A DNA stretch of 64,000 nt, taken from Massilia frigida. GTDB taxonomy: Bacteria > Pseudomonadota > Gammaproteobacteria > Burkholderiales > Burkholderiaceae_D. How positions within the stretch are numbered: the first letter of the stretch is position 1; each line of letters begins with the position of its first letter. Below the pieces are notes generated by a model. The model saw only the letters and a program-made list of their open reading frames with translations, was not told where the DNA came from and ran no database searches. The translations under genes were made by a program, and so were the position numbers. The DNA is taken from NCBI RefSeq assembly GCF_011682175.1, contig NZ_WHJG01000002.1:186001-250000 (forward strand), given 5' to 3'. Shown here piece after piece: positions 14,917-23,734 of the stretch.

Positions 14917-17900
14917 ATGATTACCCAGCCTGCCCTCATCCGAAACTACATGATTCGGCCAACCGACGAGTGGAACGAACTGCTCGTGCTGCACGATGGA
15001 CAGGTCCACGTCGCGTCGCCCGGACTGCTGCAAGTATTCGGGCCATTTCTCGATGACGGCGCAGGAGGGACTATTGCCGCCGCGATGGCCGTCAACGGCA
15101 TGTACGGTTATCTGAACGCCAAAGGCGAATGGGTGGTGGCACCGACGCTCGAATATGCGTTTCCGTTCAGCGAAGGACTGTCGCATTTCTGCGAAGATGG
15201 CTCATGGGGATACCGGAACCTGGGTGGAAAGGCCGTCATACCGGCACAGTTCATGCGGGTGGAACCGTTCCGGCAAGGCCTCGCCGCGGTTCAGGTGGGG
15301 CGAAACAAGTGGCGCTACATCGACATGAGCGGTCAATTCGCTTTCGACGCCAGCTTCGGCCACGCCAACTCGTTCAGCGTGGTCGGCCTGGCCGCCGCGC
15401 GCGGCACCTCGAGCAAATACGGCTACATCGACCGTACTGGCGCCTGGGCGATTGCGCCGCGCTTTGCACTGCCTTACGCATTCGCGCCAGCAGGCGTAGC
15501 GCCGGCAACCGAAGAAAACGACAAATATGGCCTCATCGACCAGCAAGGCAAATGGGTTCTTGAGCCGTCTTACGAGCAAATCCACGACTTCAATGACGAT
15601 AATCTCGCCTTCTGCAGGGAGTCGTACAACCATGAAGGCTATCTCGACACGCATGGTGTGCTCCTCATTCGCGACATGGACCGCTTGTCGCAGACCATGC
15701 AGTGCGCAATTGCCGTCGATTCCCATCGCACGTGCATGACTGCGCAAGGCGAGCTGGCATTTGACGCGTCCCTGGACTGGTGCGACCAGTTCAACGCCGA
15801 CGGCTTCGCAGTAGCGCATCTGCGCGGCGCAACGCAAGCGCCTGCATGGGGTATCGCGCGCACCGACGGCACCTTCGTCCCGACACCCGCCGACGTCATT
15901 GAACCGCTCCGGGTTCAACACGCGCATGTCGTTCCGTCGGAAGCGAACACGCCGCTGGTCGCCTTCCTGGCGAGCGACACCCGTTTCGCCCGCCCGGATG
16001 GCGCCCCGCCCGCCAGGAGCATCGTCCTGATCGACCGCGATGCGCACATCGCCTACCGCTGGTATTCCGAGCCATGCCCCGAGGGCAAATACGCAGCGCT
16101 GTACGACGGCGCCGGCCAGCTATTGTGGAAAGGAGCACCAAGCGCCGTGCTGCATGCGCCGCTGTTCTTCTTTTCAGCGTCCGCCGATTCGCTCCTCACT
16201 GAACTTGGAAAGTTCGACGAGCTGACCGGGCTGGCCGAATCGATGGTGCAGGCAGCCGAGGCCCGGCTCCACGCTATCGACGGCTTGCTGCAAGCGCTGG
16301 AAAGCGGTGAGGACGAAGAGAACCCTGTATATGAGAACCTGCCCGGGGACTTCGAAGAGTACGACGACGACCTCGACATCGGCGAGCGGCTGGCGAAGTC
16401 CATGCGCACGCGGCATCGCATCTTCCGCTCCTATCTGGACGAGGACGAGAACGCGCGCTATGAGTTTCTCGCCGCCGAGCGGCAAGCGCTGATGGAAGCG
16501 ATGCACGCGCGCAGCGTGGCGCGCCTGACCGAGCACTTTGGCTTGCCGGCGCGCGACCCCGATTACGCCGGCGAAGCGGCCACCCCCGACACCATCGCCT
16601 GGTGCATTCAACTTGACCAGGCACTGGCAGGGCCGGAATCGAACCAGCTGTGGCTGGGACTTTCCACCCAGGTCGGCTATGGCGACGGCGACGTATGGCA
16701 CCACATCTGGCTGGTGTGCGCGCCATCGAAAGAGACGCTGGAAGCGGCTATGGGAGGCCGCACCCTGGCCCACCATGGGAGCGACGAAGATGACAGCGAT
16801 CCCGCGCCCGGCGCTGGCAACGACTGGCTGGCCCGCGTACGCGCATCGCCCGACACCATCGTCACCATGCCCGAGGAACTGATCGACGACGCAATCGCCG
16901 ATGCCGCCATCGAGTCCGACATCCGGGCTTACCCGTTTCTGCCGCCGCGTTTGCAAACCGCTGCACGGCTGGAGGCGCTGATCCGGCGTGATGCGTCGAC
17001 GGCGTCCAGCATCCCGCCGGTGGCCATGAGCGCCGACGGCCTGGCCCTGGCGCGCTCACTGTATGCCGACAATCCCGAGTGGAAGTATTACGACGCGCGC
17101 AATTCGGCGATCCAGCAGGAACTCGATCATGAATGCCTGGACCATATCTGGGGCTGCCTGCTCGACGAGAAAACGTGCGAGACCGCCTTGTTCAATGATG
17201 CGGATATCCGCCAGGTTCCGTGGTGGCTGCACAGCGAGAAGATCGTCGGCATGGCGTTGGCCGCGAACATCAACAACGTCTATTTCATTGCCCGTTCGGC
17301 GATCACACCGGAACTTGCCGAGTACGTGGCCAGCCGGGGCAACGCCAAGCTGATGGCACGCATCCCGCCCGCGCTGCTGACCGGGGAACTGTGCCTGCGG
17401 GCGGTTCTGAAGAACGAGGACGCGTTTTCCGCAGTGCCCGCTGCGCTCAGGGAGGCAGTGGTCCACGCCCTGATCGCGCGCGATCCGGAAGCGGCTGACG
17501 GCACTGGAAGCCGCTGGCACGCCTTGCGCGCCTGGACACATCTGGCCAACGGTGATCCCGATGCTGCCATCGCCGACGCGCAGCGCGCGCTCGGCCACAC
17601 CGACGCTCCGGTGCACATGCACTTCGTGCTTGCCAGCGCCTGGCGCGGCAAAAGCGATCTTCAGCGCGCCGCACTGGAAGCTGCCAAGGTGCTGTCGCTG
17701 TGGAGCGACTACGTTCCACCGTTCGATCCGGACGCCGACATCGCCTGGCTGAACACCCTGGCACAGGGAGCGACAAGCCAGGCGGACGACGCAACGCTGC
17801 TGGAAGAACTGGCATCGCAGCCGCAGCTGCTTGCAACCATCCCGGGGCGACGCATCACGCGCGCCATGGTCGACCTGGCCGTTGGCGTCGATGCGCAAGC

Positions 17901-18183
17901 CGTGCGATTCGTGCCGCGACGCCTGATGACGACGGCGCTCTACGAACTGGCATTCCGGGAAGGCTGCAAGCAGTTCGAGCAGCTTCCGCCGTCGGTGATG
18001 AGCGAGGCGTTTTGCCTCTCCGCCGTGAATGCGCAAGACTACCAACTGAAACATGTGCCGCCGGAGTTGCGCACCCTTGCCTTGTGCATCGCATCGGTGC
18101 GCGAACGCAGCTGGGTCATGGACGACGTACCGGCGCCACTGCGTGAAGCCGTCCGTGACGCACTCGCCAAGCCGTCCGCCTGA
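14917..18183 (+). CDS. WG-repeat protein, second paralogue (long form with alpha-repeat tail)
   Basis: About 1088 residues. The first 600 match the upstream paralogue module by module: WG repeats, acidic linker, RHRIFRSYLDEDEN, then QLWLGLSTQVGYGDGD. A long helical region follows. VTMPEELIDDAIADAAIE opens it, then repeats of the form xxIPPALLTGELCLRAVLK / VPAALREAVVHAL, which resemble DUF4116-like repeats. A TPR-like pair reads RAWTHLANGDPDAAIADAQRAL, and the end is HVPPELRTLALCIASV. ATG 14917 is chosen because it gives MITQPALIRNYM, matching MIAQPILIRNYM of the third copy; ATG 14908 would add three residues. It begins 41 bp after the first gene, so one operon is likely. The function is unknown, with the architecture suggesting protein binding. 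Confidence 0.8.
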   Translation: MITQPALIRNYMIRPTDEWNELLVLHDGQVHVASPGLLQVFGPFLDDGAGGTIAAAMAVNGMYGYLNAKGEWVVAPTLEYAFPFSEGLSHFCEDGSWGYRNLGGKAVIPAQFMRVEPFRQGLAAVQVGRNKWRYIDMSGQFAFDASFGHANSFSVVGLAAARGTSSKYGYIDRTGAWAIAPRFALPYAFAPAGVAPATEENDKYGLIDQQGKWVLEPSYEQIHDFNDDNLAFCRESYNHEGYLDTHGVLLIRDMDRLSQTMQCAIAVDSHRTCMTAQGELAFDASLDWCDQFNADGFAVAHLRGATQAPAWGIARTDGTFVPTPADVIEPLRVQHAHVVPSEANTPLVAFLASDTRFARPDGAPPARSIVLIDRDAHIAYRWYSEPCPEGKYAALYDGAGQLLWKGAPSAVLHAPLFFFSASADSLLTELGKFDELTGLAESMVQAAEARLHAIDGLLQALESGEDEENPVYENLPGDFEEYDDDLDIGERLAKSMRTRHRIFRSYLDEDENARYEFLAAERQALMEAMHARSVARLTEHFGLPARDPDYAGEAATPDTIAWCIQLDQALAGPESNQLWLGLSTQVGYGDGDVWHHIWLVCAPSKETLEAAMGGRTLAHHGSDEDDSDPAPGAGNDWLARVRASPDTIVTMPEELIDDAIADAAIESDIRAYPFLPPRLQTAARLEALIRRDASTASSIPPVAMSADGLALARSLYADNPEWKYYDARNSAIQQELDHECLDHIWGCLLDEKTCETALFNDADIRQVPWWLHSEKIVGMALAANINNVYFIARSAITPELAEYVASRGNAKLMARIPPALLTGELCLRAVLKNEDAFSAVPAALREAVVHALIARDPEAADGTGSRWHALRAWTHLANGDPDAAIADAQRALGHTDAPVHMHFVLASAWRGKSDLQRAALEAAKVLSLWSDYVPPFDPDADIAWLNTLAQGATSQADDATLLEELASQPQLLATIPGRRITRAMVDLAVGVDAQAVRFVPRRLMTTALYELAFREGCKQFEQLPPSVMSEAFCLSAVNAQDYQLKHVPPELRTLALCIASVRERSWVMDDVPAPLREAVRDALAKPSA

Positions 18184-18195
18184 ACAATCACTTAC

Positions 18196-18216
18196 ATGAA
18201 AGCCGTCCACACATGA
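18196..18216 (+). other. Six-codon mini-ORF overlapping the third WG start
   Basis: ATG AAA GCC GTC CAC ACA TGA encodes MKAVHT and ends on the ATGA that starts the third WG-repeat gene. It may be a chance relic of the duplicated 5' flank or could couple translation. No Shine-Dalgarno is seen before it. Confidence 0.2.
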
Positions 18217-19706
18217 TCGCGCAGCCAATCCTCATCCGAAACTACATGCACGGCCCGGGTGAAGAGCCCTACCTGCTGGTACTGAGCCACGGTCAGGTAA
18301 CGCAGCCCGCCCCGGCCCTGAACCGCGTCCTGGGCGCGTTCAACGACAATGGCCAGGGCGGCGGTATCGCGGCGGCACAGGCGACCGATGGCCGCTATGG
18401 CTACCTCGATACGCACGGCACGTGGGTGGTCGAGCCGACGCTCGACAACGCGCGTACCTTTGGCGACAACGGCCTGGCGCGTTTTTGCAGCGATGGGCGA
18501 TGGGGTTATCTTGACCTGACAGGGAAAACCGTCATCGCGCCGCAGTACGAAAACGCACAGGCATTTTGCGCCGGACGGGCGGCCGTGCGAACGGCCACGA
18601 ACAAATGGACCTACATCGACACCAGCGGTAAACCCGCCTTCAAGGGCACCTTTCGCGAGGCCCGCAGTTTCAGCGATGCCGGTCTGGCCGTGGCGAGCAC
18701 CAAGCGCGACTTGTTCGGCTACATCGACACCACCGGCGCCTGGGCCATCGCGCCGCGCTTCGCAAGCGCACTGGCGTTCGGCGCCCAAGGCGTGGCACCG
18801 GCCTCGGAAGACGGTGAGCTGTTCGGCTTGATCGGCCTCCAGGGAGAGTGGCTCTTGCAGCCTTGCCACCGGAAGATCGGCCCATTCAATGCCAACGGCC
18901 TGGCCTATTGCGAAGAAGCCGGCGAGCGCTGGGACGATGGCGGCTACATCGACGCGCGCGGCGAGCATGTGATCCGCCACAAACGGCGCCTGTCGCAGGC
19001 CATGTCGTGCGGGATCGCGGTGGAAGCCGACAGCGAGTACGTCAGCGCGCAAGGAACGCTGGACTTCGGCGTGTACGTCAGCTGGGCGCACCGTTTCAAC
19101 CAGTTCGGATTCGGCACCGCACGTTTTGCCGGCGTCGAGCGAACGCCGCAGGGCGCTGTCGACCTGCCGCCGGTATGGGCCATTGCCAGGGACGACGCAA
19201 GCATTGCCATGCCGCCCGCCGGCGTGCTCGAACCGCTGACGGACGACGGCTGCATGGTCGTACCGGCCGAGGCAAACACGCCACTGGCGGCCTTCATCGC
19301 CAGCGACATGAGCATCGCCTTGCTCGATCGCGACGCCCGCGTGGCGTATCGTCTGCGCGCCGAGTGGGGGCCGCAAGGCCGCCACGCGGCACTGTACGAT
19401 GCCGCCGGTGCCCGGCTCTGGCAAGGTGCGTCACATGCGACGCAGCATATGCCCCATCCGTTTTTTTCGGTGTCCGCCGATGCGCTGCTCGAAGAGATCG
19501 ATAGCGTGGACGACCTTATCACCTTCGCGCAAGCGATGATGCTGAAGACGGAAGAAAAACTGCACAATATCGACGCCCTCCTGCACGCGGCCGACGGCAC
19601 GGATGAAGTTGAGGATGAAGAGGACGACGAGGACGAGGACGATGACGATGACCTCGACAGCGACGAGAGGCTGGCAAGATCGGTCAGCACCTCCCGCCGC
19701 ATCTAA
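18213..19706 (+). CDS. WG-repeat protein, third paralogue, N-terminal part (ends at in-frame TAA)
   Basis: Residues 1-497 of a third long-form paralogue. Six WG-type repeats are clear (GYLDTHGTWVVEP, GYLDLTGKTVIAPQY, TYIDTSGKPAF, GYIDTTGAWAIAPRF). The next module reads RHAALYDAAGARLWQG. A very acidic linker of Asp/Glu runs follows at residues about 468-488, then LARSVSTSRRI and TAA. In both paralogues the Ile is followed by Phe-Arg-Ser-Tyr; here the Phe codon is replaced by TAA (19704-19706). The same frame then stays open to 21380 with full homology. The gene is therefore either a pseudogene by nonsense mutation or now split into two polypeptides. This half resembles the short first paralogue in scope. 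Confidence 0.75.
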   Translation: MIAQPILIRNYMHGPGEEPYLLVLSHGQVTQPAPALNRVLGAFNDNGQGGGIAAAQATDGRYGYLDTHGTWVVEPTLDNARTFGDNGLARFCSDGRWGYLDLTGKTVIAPQYENAQAFCAGRAAVRTATNKWTYIDTSGKPAFKGTFREARSFSDAGLAVASTKRDLFGYIDTTGAWAIAPRFASALAFGAQGVAPASEDGELFGLIGLQGEWLLQPCHRKIGPFNANGLAYCEEAGERWDDGGYIDARGEHVIRHKRRLSQAMSCGIAVEADSEYVSAQGTLDFGVYVSWAHRFNQFGFGTARFAGVERTPQGAVDLPPVWAIARDDASIAMPPAGVLEPLTDDGCMVVPAEANTPLAAFIASDMSIALLDRDARVAYRLRAEWGPQGRHAALYDAAGARLWQGASHATQHMPHPFFSVSADALLEEIDSVDDLITFAQAMMLKTEEKLHNIDALLHAADGTDEVEDEEDDEDEDDDDDLDSDERLARSVSTSRRI

Positions 19707-19727
19707 CAGTCCTACGTCGATGGACAC

Positions 19728-21380
19728 GTGAACGCAGTGTACGAATTCCTCAGTTTTGAACGCGAGCGGATGTCCGAAGCGATGTACACACGCTGCATGG
19801 AGCGGTTGGTTGCCCACTTCGGACCGCCCGACCCGGACCCCGACGTTCCGGATGGCTCGCCGGCCGCCGGGCTGCCTGCGTGGCAGGTCGCGCTGCGCCA
19901 GCCGATTGCAGGTCCGGATGCGACCCGGCCCGAGTCGAACCAGTTATGGCTGTCCATCGAGCTGGAAAGCGACAATGGCGACGGCAACGAGTGGCACAAT
20001 ATCAGCCTGCTTTGCGCCCCTTCAAAAGAGACGCTGGAGGCCGCGCTCGCAGGGCGCTGTCCGGTTGCTCCGGCGCCCCCCGTCGAAGAAAAACCCGTGC
20101 CGCAAACCGCGCAGGAATGGTTTGACTGGGCCTATGGTACGAAACACGCCATCACGCACATGCCGCCGGAACTGATCGACGACGCCGTCGCGGACTACGC
20201 CGTCGAGCGTGACGCGGAAGCCCTGCAGGAACTGCCGGCGCACCTGCAAACGCCGGCCCGGCTGGAACGGATCATCAGGCATAGTGCGGATCACGCTGCC
20301 GACGTGCCGGGCAGCTGCATGACGGCCGAGGGACTGGCCCTGGCCCGCTCGCTGTACGGGGATGACGACGACTGGTGCCGGCGCGACAAGCGCAGCTCGC
20401 GCGTTCCAGCCACGTTTGACGTCAACTGCCTGTACGAGGTCTGGGGCTGCCTGGTTGACGAACAATTTTGCATGAACGCCCTGGCGGCCGGCGCCGGTCT
20501 CGGCTCGGCCCCCCTGTGGCTGCGCAGCGAAACCATGTACGCGAGGGTCCGGCTCGGCAGCAGCGCCAACCTGCGCCACGTCCCCCGTGCGTCCATCACG
20601 GCGGACATGGTCATGCGCGTCGATGCCAGCGATCTCGCGCTGATCCCGGAAGCGTTCCTGACCGCCGATGTATGCGCGAACTGGATCAAGACCGACCCGA
20701 TGTCGCTGGGCTACCTGCCCGAAGGGCTGCGCAGCCCCGAGCTTTGCCTGGCGGCGATCAAGCGCAACATGCAGGCGTTTTCCGGCGTGCCGGATGCGCT
20801 CAAGGAGGTTATCGCTACAAGCGTCATCGCACGCCAGCAGGGCCCGGCCGGGACAAAGGAAACCGGCTGCCGCTGGCATGCACTGCGTGCCTGGACCCGG
20901 CTGTGGAACAGGAATTGGGAAGGCGCGATCAGCGACGCGCTGCTGGCCCTCGGGCAGGTCGACGATCCCGCGCACATGCACTACGTACTGGCCAGTGCAT
21001 ACCGCGCGAACGGGCAAGCGTTTCGGGCCGCCGGGGAGGCAGCAAACGTGCTGTCCTCATGCAGCGATTATGAGCCCGAATTCGGGCCGGCGGTCGATAC
21101 GGACTGGCTGCGCACCATCGCGCGCACCGCTTTCAACGAGGCCGATGAGGCGACGCTGCTCGATGAACTGCGCTCCAATCCGCTGGTGCTGTCGCAAATC
21201 CCCGCGCGCCGCATCACCCGGGCGATGGTGGACCTGGCGGTCGGCATCGACCCGGAGGCGGTAGCCCATGTGCCAAAGCGCCTGATGACGGCCGCACTGT
21301 ACGCGCTGGCCGTGCGCACCAATAACAAGCACGAAAGCCGGGTGCCGCCCGCCTTCCGCAGCACCGGTAAAGCTGGCTGA
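19728..21380 (+). CDS. WG-family protein, third paralogue, C-terminal part
   Basis: This continues the same reading frame after the TAA at 19704-19706. The first possible restart is GTG 19728, with only GATGGAC upstream as a weak ribosome site. The 550 residues correspond to the post-linker module (ERMSEAMYTRCMERLVAHFGPP, LWLSIELESDNGDGNEW) and the alpha-repeat tail of the second paralogue (HMPPELIDDAVADYAVE, TPR-like RAWTRLWNRNWEGAISDALLAL, RRITRAMVDLAVGI). It ends early: after RVPPAF the homology breaks and the frame stops about 70 residues before the paralogue's end. The breakpoint abuts a mosaic of foreign gene fragments. It could be a pseudogene half or a separate chain. Confidence 0.6.
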   Translation: MNAVYEFLSFERERMSEAMYTRCMERLVAHFGPPDPDPDVPDGSPAAGLPAWQVALRQPIAGPDATRPESNQLWLSIELESDNGDGNEWHNISLLCAPSKETLEAALAGRCPVAPAPPVEEKPVPQTAQEWFDWAYGTKHAITHMPPELIDDAVADYAVERDAEALQELPAHLQTPARLERIIRHSADHAADVPGSCMTAEGLALARSLYGDDDDWCRRDKRSSRVPATFDVNCLYEVWGCLVDEQFCMNALAAGAGLGSAPLWLRSETMYARVRLGSSANLRHVPRASITADMVMRVDASDLALIPEAFLTADVCANWIKTDPMSLGYLPEGLRSPELCLAAIKRNMQAFSGVPDALKEVIATSVIARQQGPAGTKETGCRWHALRAWTRLWNRNWEGAISDALLALGQVDDPAHMHYVLASAYRANGQAFRAAGEAANVLSSCSDYEPEFGPAVDTDWLRTIARTAFNEADEATLLDELRSNPLVLSQIPARRITRAMVDLAVGIDPEAVAHVPKRLMTAALYALAVRTNNKHESRVPPAFRSTGKAG

Positions 21381-21382
21381 GG

Positions 21383-21500
21383 TCAGCCGGCCTTGGCACG
21401 CTTGCGCTTTTTGGGGGCCAGCATGGTGCCGGTGCAGGTGGGTGCGCCGCAGCGGCATTCAAACGCCTTTGCGCTCGCCCGTGTCTTCGGCGATCTGCTC
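21383..21500 (-). pseudogene. Fragments of the SET gene (3' end joined to an internal piece)
   Basis: Bases 21398-21470 match 23240-23312 (73 bp, about five mismatches), the end of the intact SET gene encoding CRCGAPTCTGTMLAPKKRK. Directly attached, 21471-21500 match 23585-23614 (30 bp, one mismatch), an upstream piece of the same gene, with the intervening 272 bp missing. The result is a broken, internally deleted copy lying tail-to-tail with the third WG gene, two bases between stop codons. The high identity implies a fairly recent event. It is not expected to be functional. Confidence 0.8.
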
Positions 21501-21542
21501 ATTGGCCGACGCCACGCGCAGTTCGGCGGCGGCGATGTCGGG
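21492..21542 (-). repeat. 51 bp copy of part of the outer membrane factor gene
   Basis: Bases 21492-21542 match 24230-24280 with one mismatch. The source encodes RRPDIAAAERRVASANEQI in the efflux outer membrane factor. The copy joins the SET fragment through the shared nonamer GATCTGCTC, which occurs naturally in both donor genes. This is the signature of microhomology-mediated template switching or recombination. Confidence 0.8.
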
Positions 21543-21606
21543 TCCACTTCCATGCGCAGGCTGCCGCCGCCCAACTGCGGCTGGTGGCCGCAGGCCATGT
21601 CAGCGC

Positions 21607-21702
21607 TGCGGCCATGTCGACGCCCGCGGCGTATGGACCGGCACTGCTGACATGGATGACGCGCGCGGCTACTGTGACGAGGGCATGGCGCGCTTGAGCG
21701 AG
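21607..21702 (+). pseudogene. Remnant of a WG-repeat coding segment
   Basis: The plus-strand frame reads GHVDARGVW then MDDARGYCDEGMARLSE. It aligns without gaps to the second WG unit of the neighbouring paralogues (GYLDTHGTW, LDNARTFGDNGLARFCS). No start, no further repeats and a short frame mark it as a decayed piece of a WG gene. Bases 21543-21606 show no recognisable origin, and 21703-21729 hold nothing I can assign before the DUF4214 stop codon. Confidence 0.45.
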
Positions 21703-21729
21703 GCCGTCCCGGCCCCGCTGTCGCCTGGC

Positions 21730-23097
21730 TTACAGACTATCGAACCATCCATCAGCGGAAGGCACGCCGACCAGCTCGATCGCCGCCGCGGAATGGCCGG
21801 CCCGCTCGGGCGCATTCAGGTCGCCCGACGTGCGTGGGGCCGAGATGGTGTTGATCGCGGCGGTGATCGGAGCGTGCATATACATGACATCCGTTTCGTT
21901 CGTGACACTGGCCAACAGCCCGCGCGCGGCGGCTGCCGCCGCACTGCCGCTGTAAGCCGCCGCCCGCTCGACCGTATCGAGAGCGAAGGTGAAGGTCGAT
22001 GCCACATCAATCTTGTTTGCCACCGTGGTGCTGTCAAGCAGCCCCTGGGGCGAGGTATTCGACTGGGCACCGGCCATGATCGACAACGATGCGTTGGCAC
22101 GGGTCAGTACGCCCGAGTCGATCGCCTCCGACCAGAACTTGAGTCCACTTTCGGCCGGCGCCCGGTTCAGCACATTGTGGAAAATGGCGTCAACGAAGGA
22201 CTTGCTGTCGCCCTGGTAGAGAAGCTTCGATTCCGCACTCAAGCCGAAGGAATCGATCAATCCCTTGATGGCTGGATCGAGCGCATATTTCGCCGCCAGC
22301 TCATTCGCACTGCGTGGCGCGCCCATGCCGATCAGCTGGTCCTGGAAGCTTGCCAGGCCCTTGGGGTCGGCCGCGCGCCCGAAATACGCAATGTACAGCG
22401 ACTGGGCCAGGTCGTTGTAGGTGATGGTGAGCGGCTTGCCGTTAAATTCGATCTTTTCGATGTTGGTCAGAATATCAAGATCGGCAAAGACTCCCGCCTG
22501 GACGCGCAGTTCGGCGCCGTGTTTGACAATCGAATACCCGACCTGCTGTACTTTATAGACCACCGTGTCGATGCCGGCACCACCGTCGATGTTTTCGTTT
22601 TTCGCAGTCGCGGTCAAGCGGTCATCGGCTGCCGTTCCGATCACATTTTCGCCCGCCGGGCGGACCGCGTCACCGTGAATAGCAATGCTTAACGCGCTCG
22701 AAAAGGGGCTTTTGTCCCACCCGGGTGTGATGTAGAACTTGCCGGAATAGGGAGCGACGAAGTCACGGACCGTATCCGTTGCAGCCAGGTTGTCGTTACT
22801 GTACGCGACAACGTTACCGAACTTGTCGTACAGTTGCAAAACGAGGAACGGATATTGGTTGTTGTTGGCGTTGTTATCGCTGGACAAGGAGTAGCTCCTG
22901 TCCTGAACGGCGTCAAAAGCAAACGTAACATGATCAAACGCGGTTTTCCCGCGGTTTTGAAAATAGGCGATGGTGTTATCCCGTTGAACAACTGACGGGT
23001 CTCCAAACGGGCCGTAAGGCTGGAACGTCAAGACATGGGCGCTGGCCATCTGCGCGGCGCTCAAATCAGGCAGCGCATCAATCGTCAAATAATGCAT
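21730..23097 (-). CDS. DUF4214-containing protein with partial RTX-like unit
   Basis: About 455 residues. The N-terminal region holds a beta-rich PPC-like domain (NTIAYFQNRGKTAFDHVTFAF, then YSGKFYITPGW). A single degenerate RTX/Ca-binding-like stretch follows (NIDGGAGIDTVVYK), and the DUF4214 domain begins at about residue 235 (YIAYFGRAADPKGLASFQDQL). Such proteins are common and multi-copy in Oxalobacteraceae and are thought to be secreted or surface-associated; no classical signal peptide is present, so type I export is possible. ATG 23095-23097 is used; a TTG at 23112 would add five residues. Neither has a good Shine-Dalgarno. A strong extended -10 promoter lies just upstream. Confidence 0.7.
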   Translation of the reverse strand: MHYLTIDALPDLSAAQMASAHVLTFQPYGPFGDPSVVQRDNTIAYFQNRGKTAFDHVTFAFDAVQDRSYSLSSDNNANNNQYPFLVLQLYDKFGNVVAYSNDNLAATDTVRDFVAPYSGKFYITPGWDKSPFSSALSIAIHGDAVRPAGENVIGTAADDRLTATAKNENIDGGAGIDTVVYKVQQVGYSIVKHGAELRVQAGVFADLDILTNIEKIEFNGKPLTITYNDLAQSLYIAYFGRAADPKGLASFQDQLIGMGAPRSANELAAKYALDPAIKGLIDSFGLSAESKLLYQGDSKSFVDAIFHNVLNRAPAESGLKFWSEAIDSGVLTRANASLSIMAGAQSNTSPQGLLDSTTVANKIDVASTFTFALDTVERAAAYSGSAAAAAARGLLASVTNETDVMYMHAPITAAINTISAPRTSGDLNAPERAGHSAAAIELVGVPSADGWFDSL

Positions 23098-23130
23098 GAA
23101 TAAGGATTTCAATATGATAAAAGTTGCTTA

Positions 23131-23136
23131 ATTATA
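23131..23136 (-). promoter_or_regulatory. Extended -10 promoter of the DUF4214 gene
   Basis: On the minus strand TGTTATAAT is a perfect extended -10 (TGn TATAAT), 34 bp before the ATG, inside an AT-rich patch (23098-23160) that stands out from the GC-rich surroundings. No consensus -35 is needed with an extended -10. GATCGATACC and AATCGATACC occur as imperfect direct repeats further upstream (23161-23200). Confidence 0.55.
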
Positions 23137-23233
23137 ACACATATTTCCCAATATACTTGATGATCGATACCGCCCAAGCGCCGGACGGCGTGTAATCGAT
23201 ACCACACCGGCAAGCAATCAAGCGGCAAGCGGC

Positions 23234-23725
23234 TCAGCGACGCTTGCGTTTTTTCGGTGCCAGCATGGTGCCGGTGCAGGTGGGCGCGCCGCAGCGGCAT
23301 TCGAACGCCTTTTTCACGGCCGGCGTGTGGCGCTCTTCGTAGATCAGGGCGTAGTTATATTTGAGTTCTTCGTCGCGCATGATCGGGTGCAGCGCATGGA
23401 TGAATACCCTGCCCTCGTCTTCCTGCGCTTCGCAATTCGGTTCGCAGGCGTGGTTGATGAAACGCGAATCGTTGCCGCCACGGCCACCGTCGATGACCAT
23501 GCCGTCGGCCAGCGAAAAGAAAAAGGTATGGTTGACCGGGCCGCCGCCAGCTTCGGCGCGCGCCGCCGATTCGTCGGACGTGATGCGCTCGCCCGTGTAT
23601 TCGGCGATCTGCTCGCCCGGTTCGATATCGCGTGTGGCGAATACGCCGTTGCCGTGGATGGTGGAACGCCGTACTTCGTAGCAGGCGGGTTCGGTTGTAC
23701 CGGATGTGGAGGGTGTGGTCGTCAT
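23234..23725 (-). CDS. SET-domain protein lysine methyltransferase
   Basis: A 163-residue stand-alone SET domain. Motifs are RRSTIHGNGVFATRDIEPGEQIAEYTGE at the N-terminus, the pseudoknot motif RFINHACEPNCE for AdoMet and lysine binding, the catalytic-Tyr region ELKYNY, and a post-SET zinc-binding cluster CRCGAPTC. The very basic tail is APKKRKRR. It transfers methyl from S-adenosylmethionine to lysine; the bacterial target is unknown. It starts only nine bases after the stop of the outer membrane factor gene, so it is probably the last gene of the mdtABC-type operon. No clear Shine-Dalgarno is visible. A broken copy of this gene sits at 21383-21500. Confidence 0.88.
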   Translation of the reverse strand: MTTTPSTSGTTEPACYEVRRSTIHGNGVFATRDIEPGEQIAEYTGERITSDESAARAEAGGGPVNHTFFFSLADGMVIDGGRGGNDSRFINHACEPNCEAQEDEGRVFIHALHPIMRDEELKYNYALIYEERHTPAVKKAFECRCGAPTCTGTMLAPKKRKRR

Positions 23726-23734
23726 CCGCGTATT

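Noticed and set aside
19600..19670. Asp/Glu-coding run in the third WG gene as a tandem DNA repeat
   Set aside because: The GAC/GAT/GAG/GAA codons are irregular; it is an acidic linker also present in shorter form in the other two paralogues.
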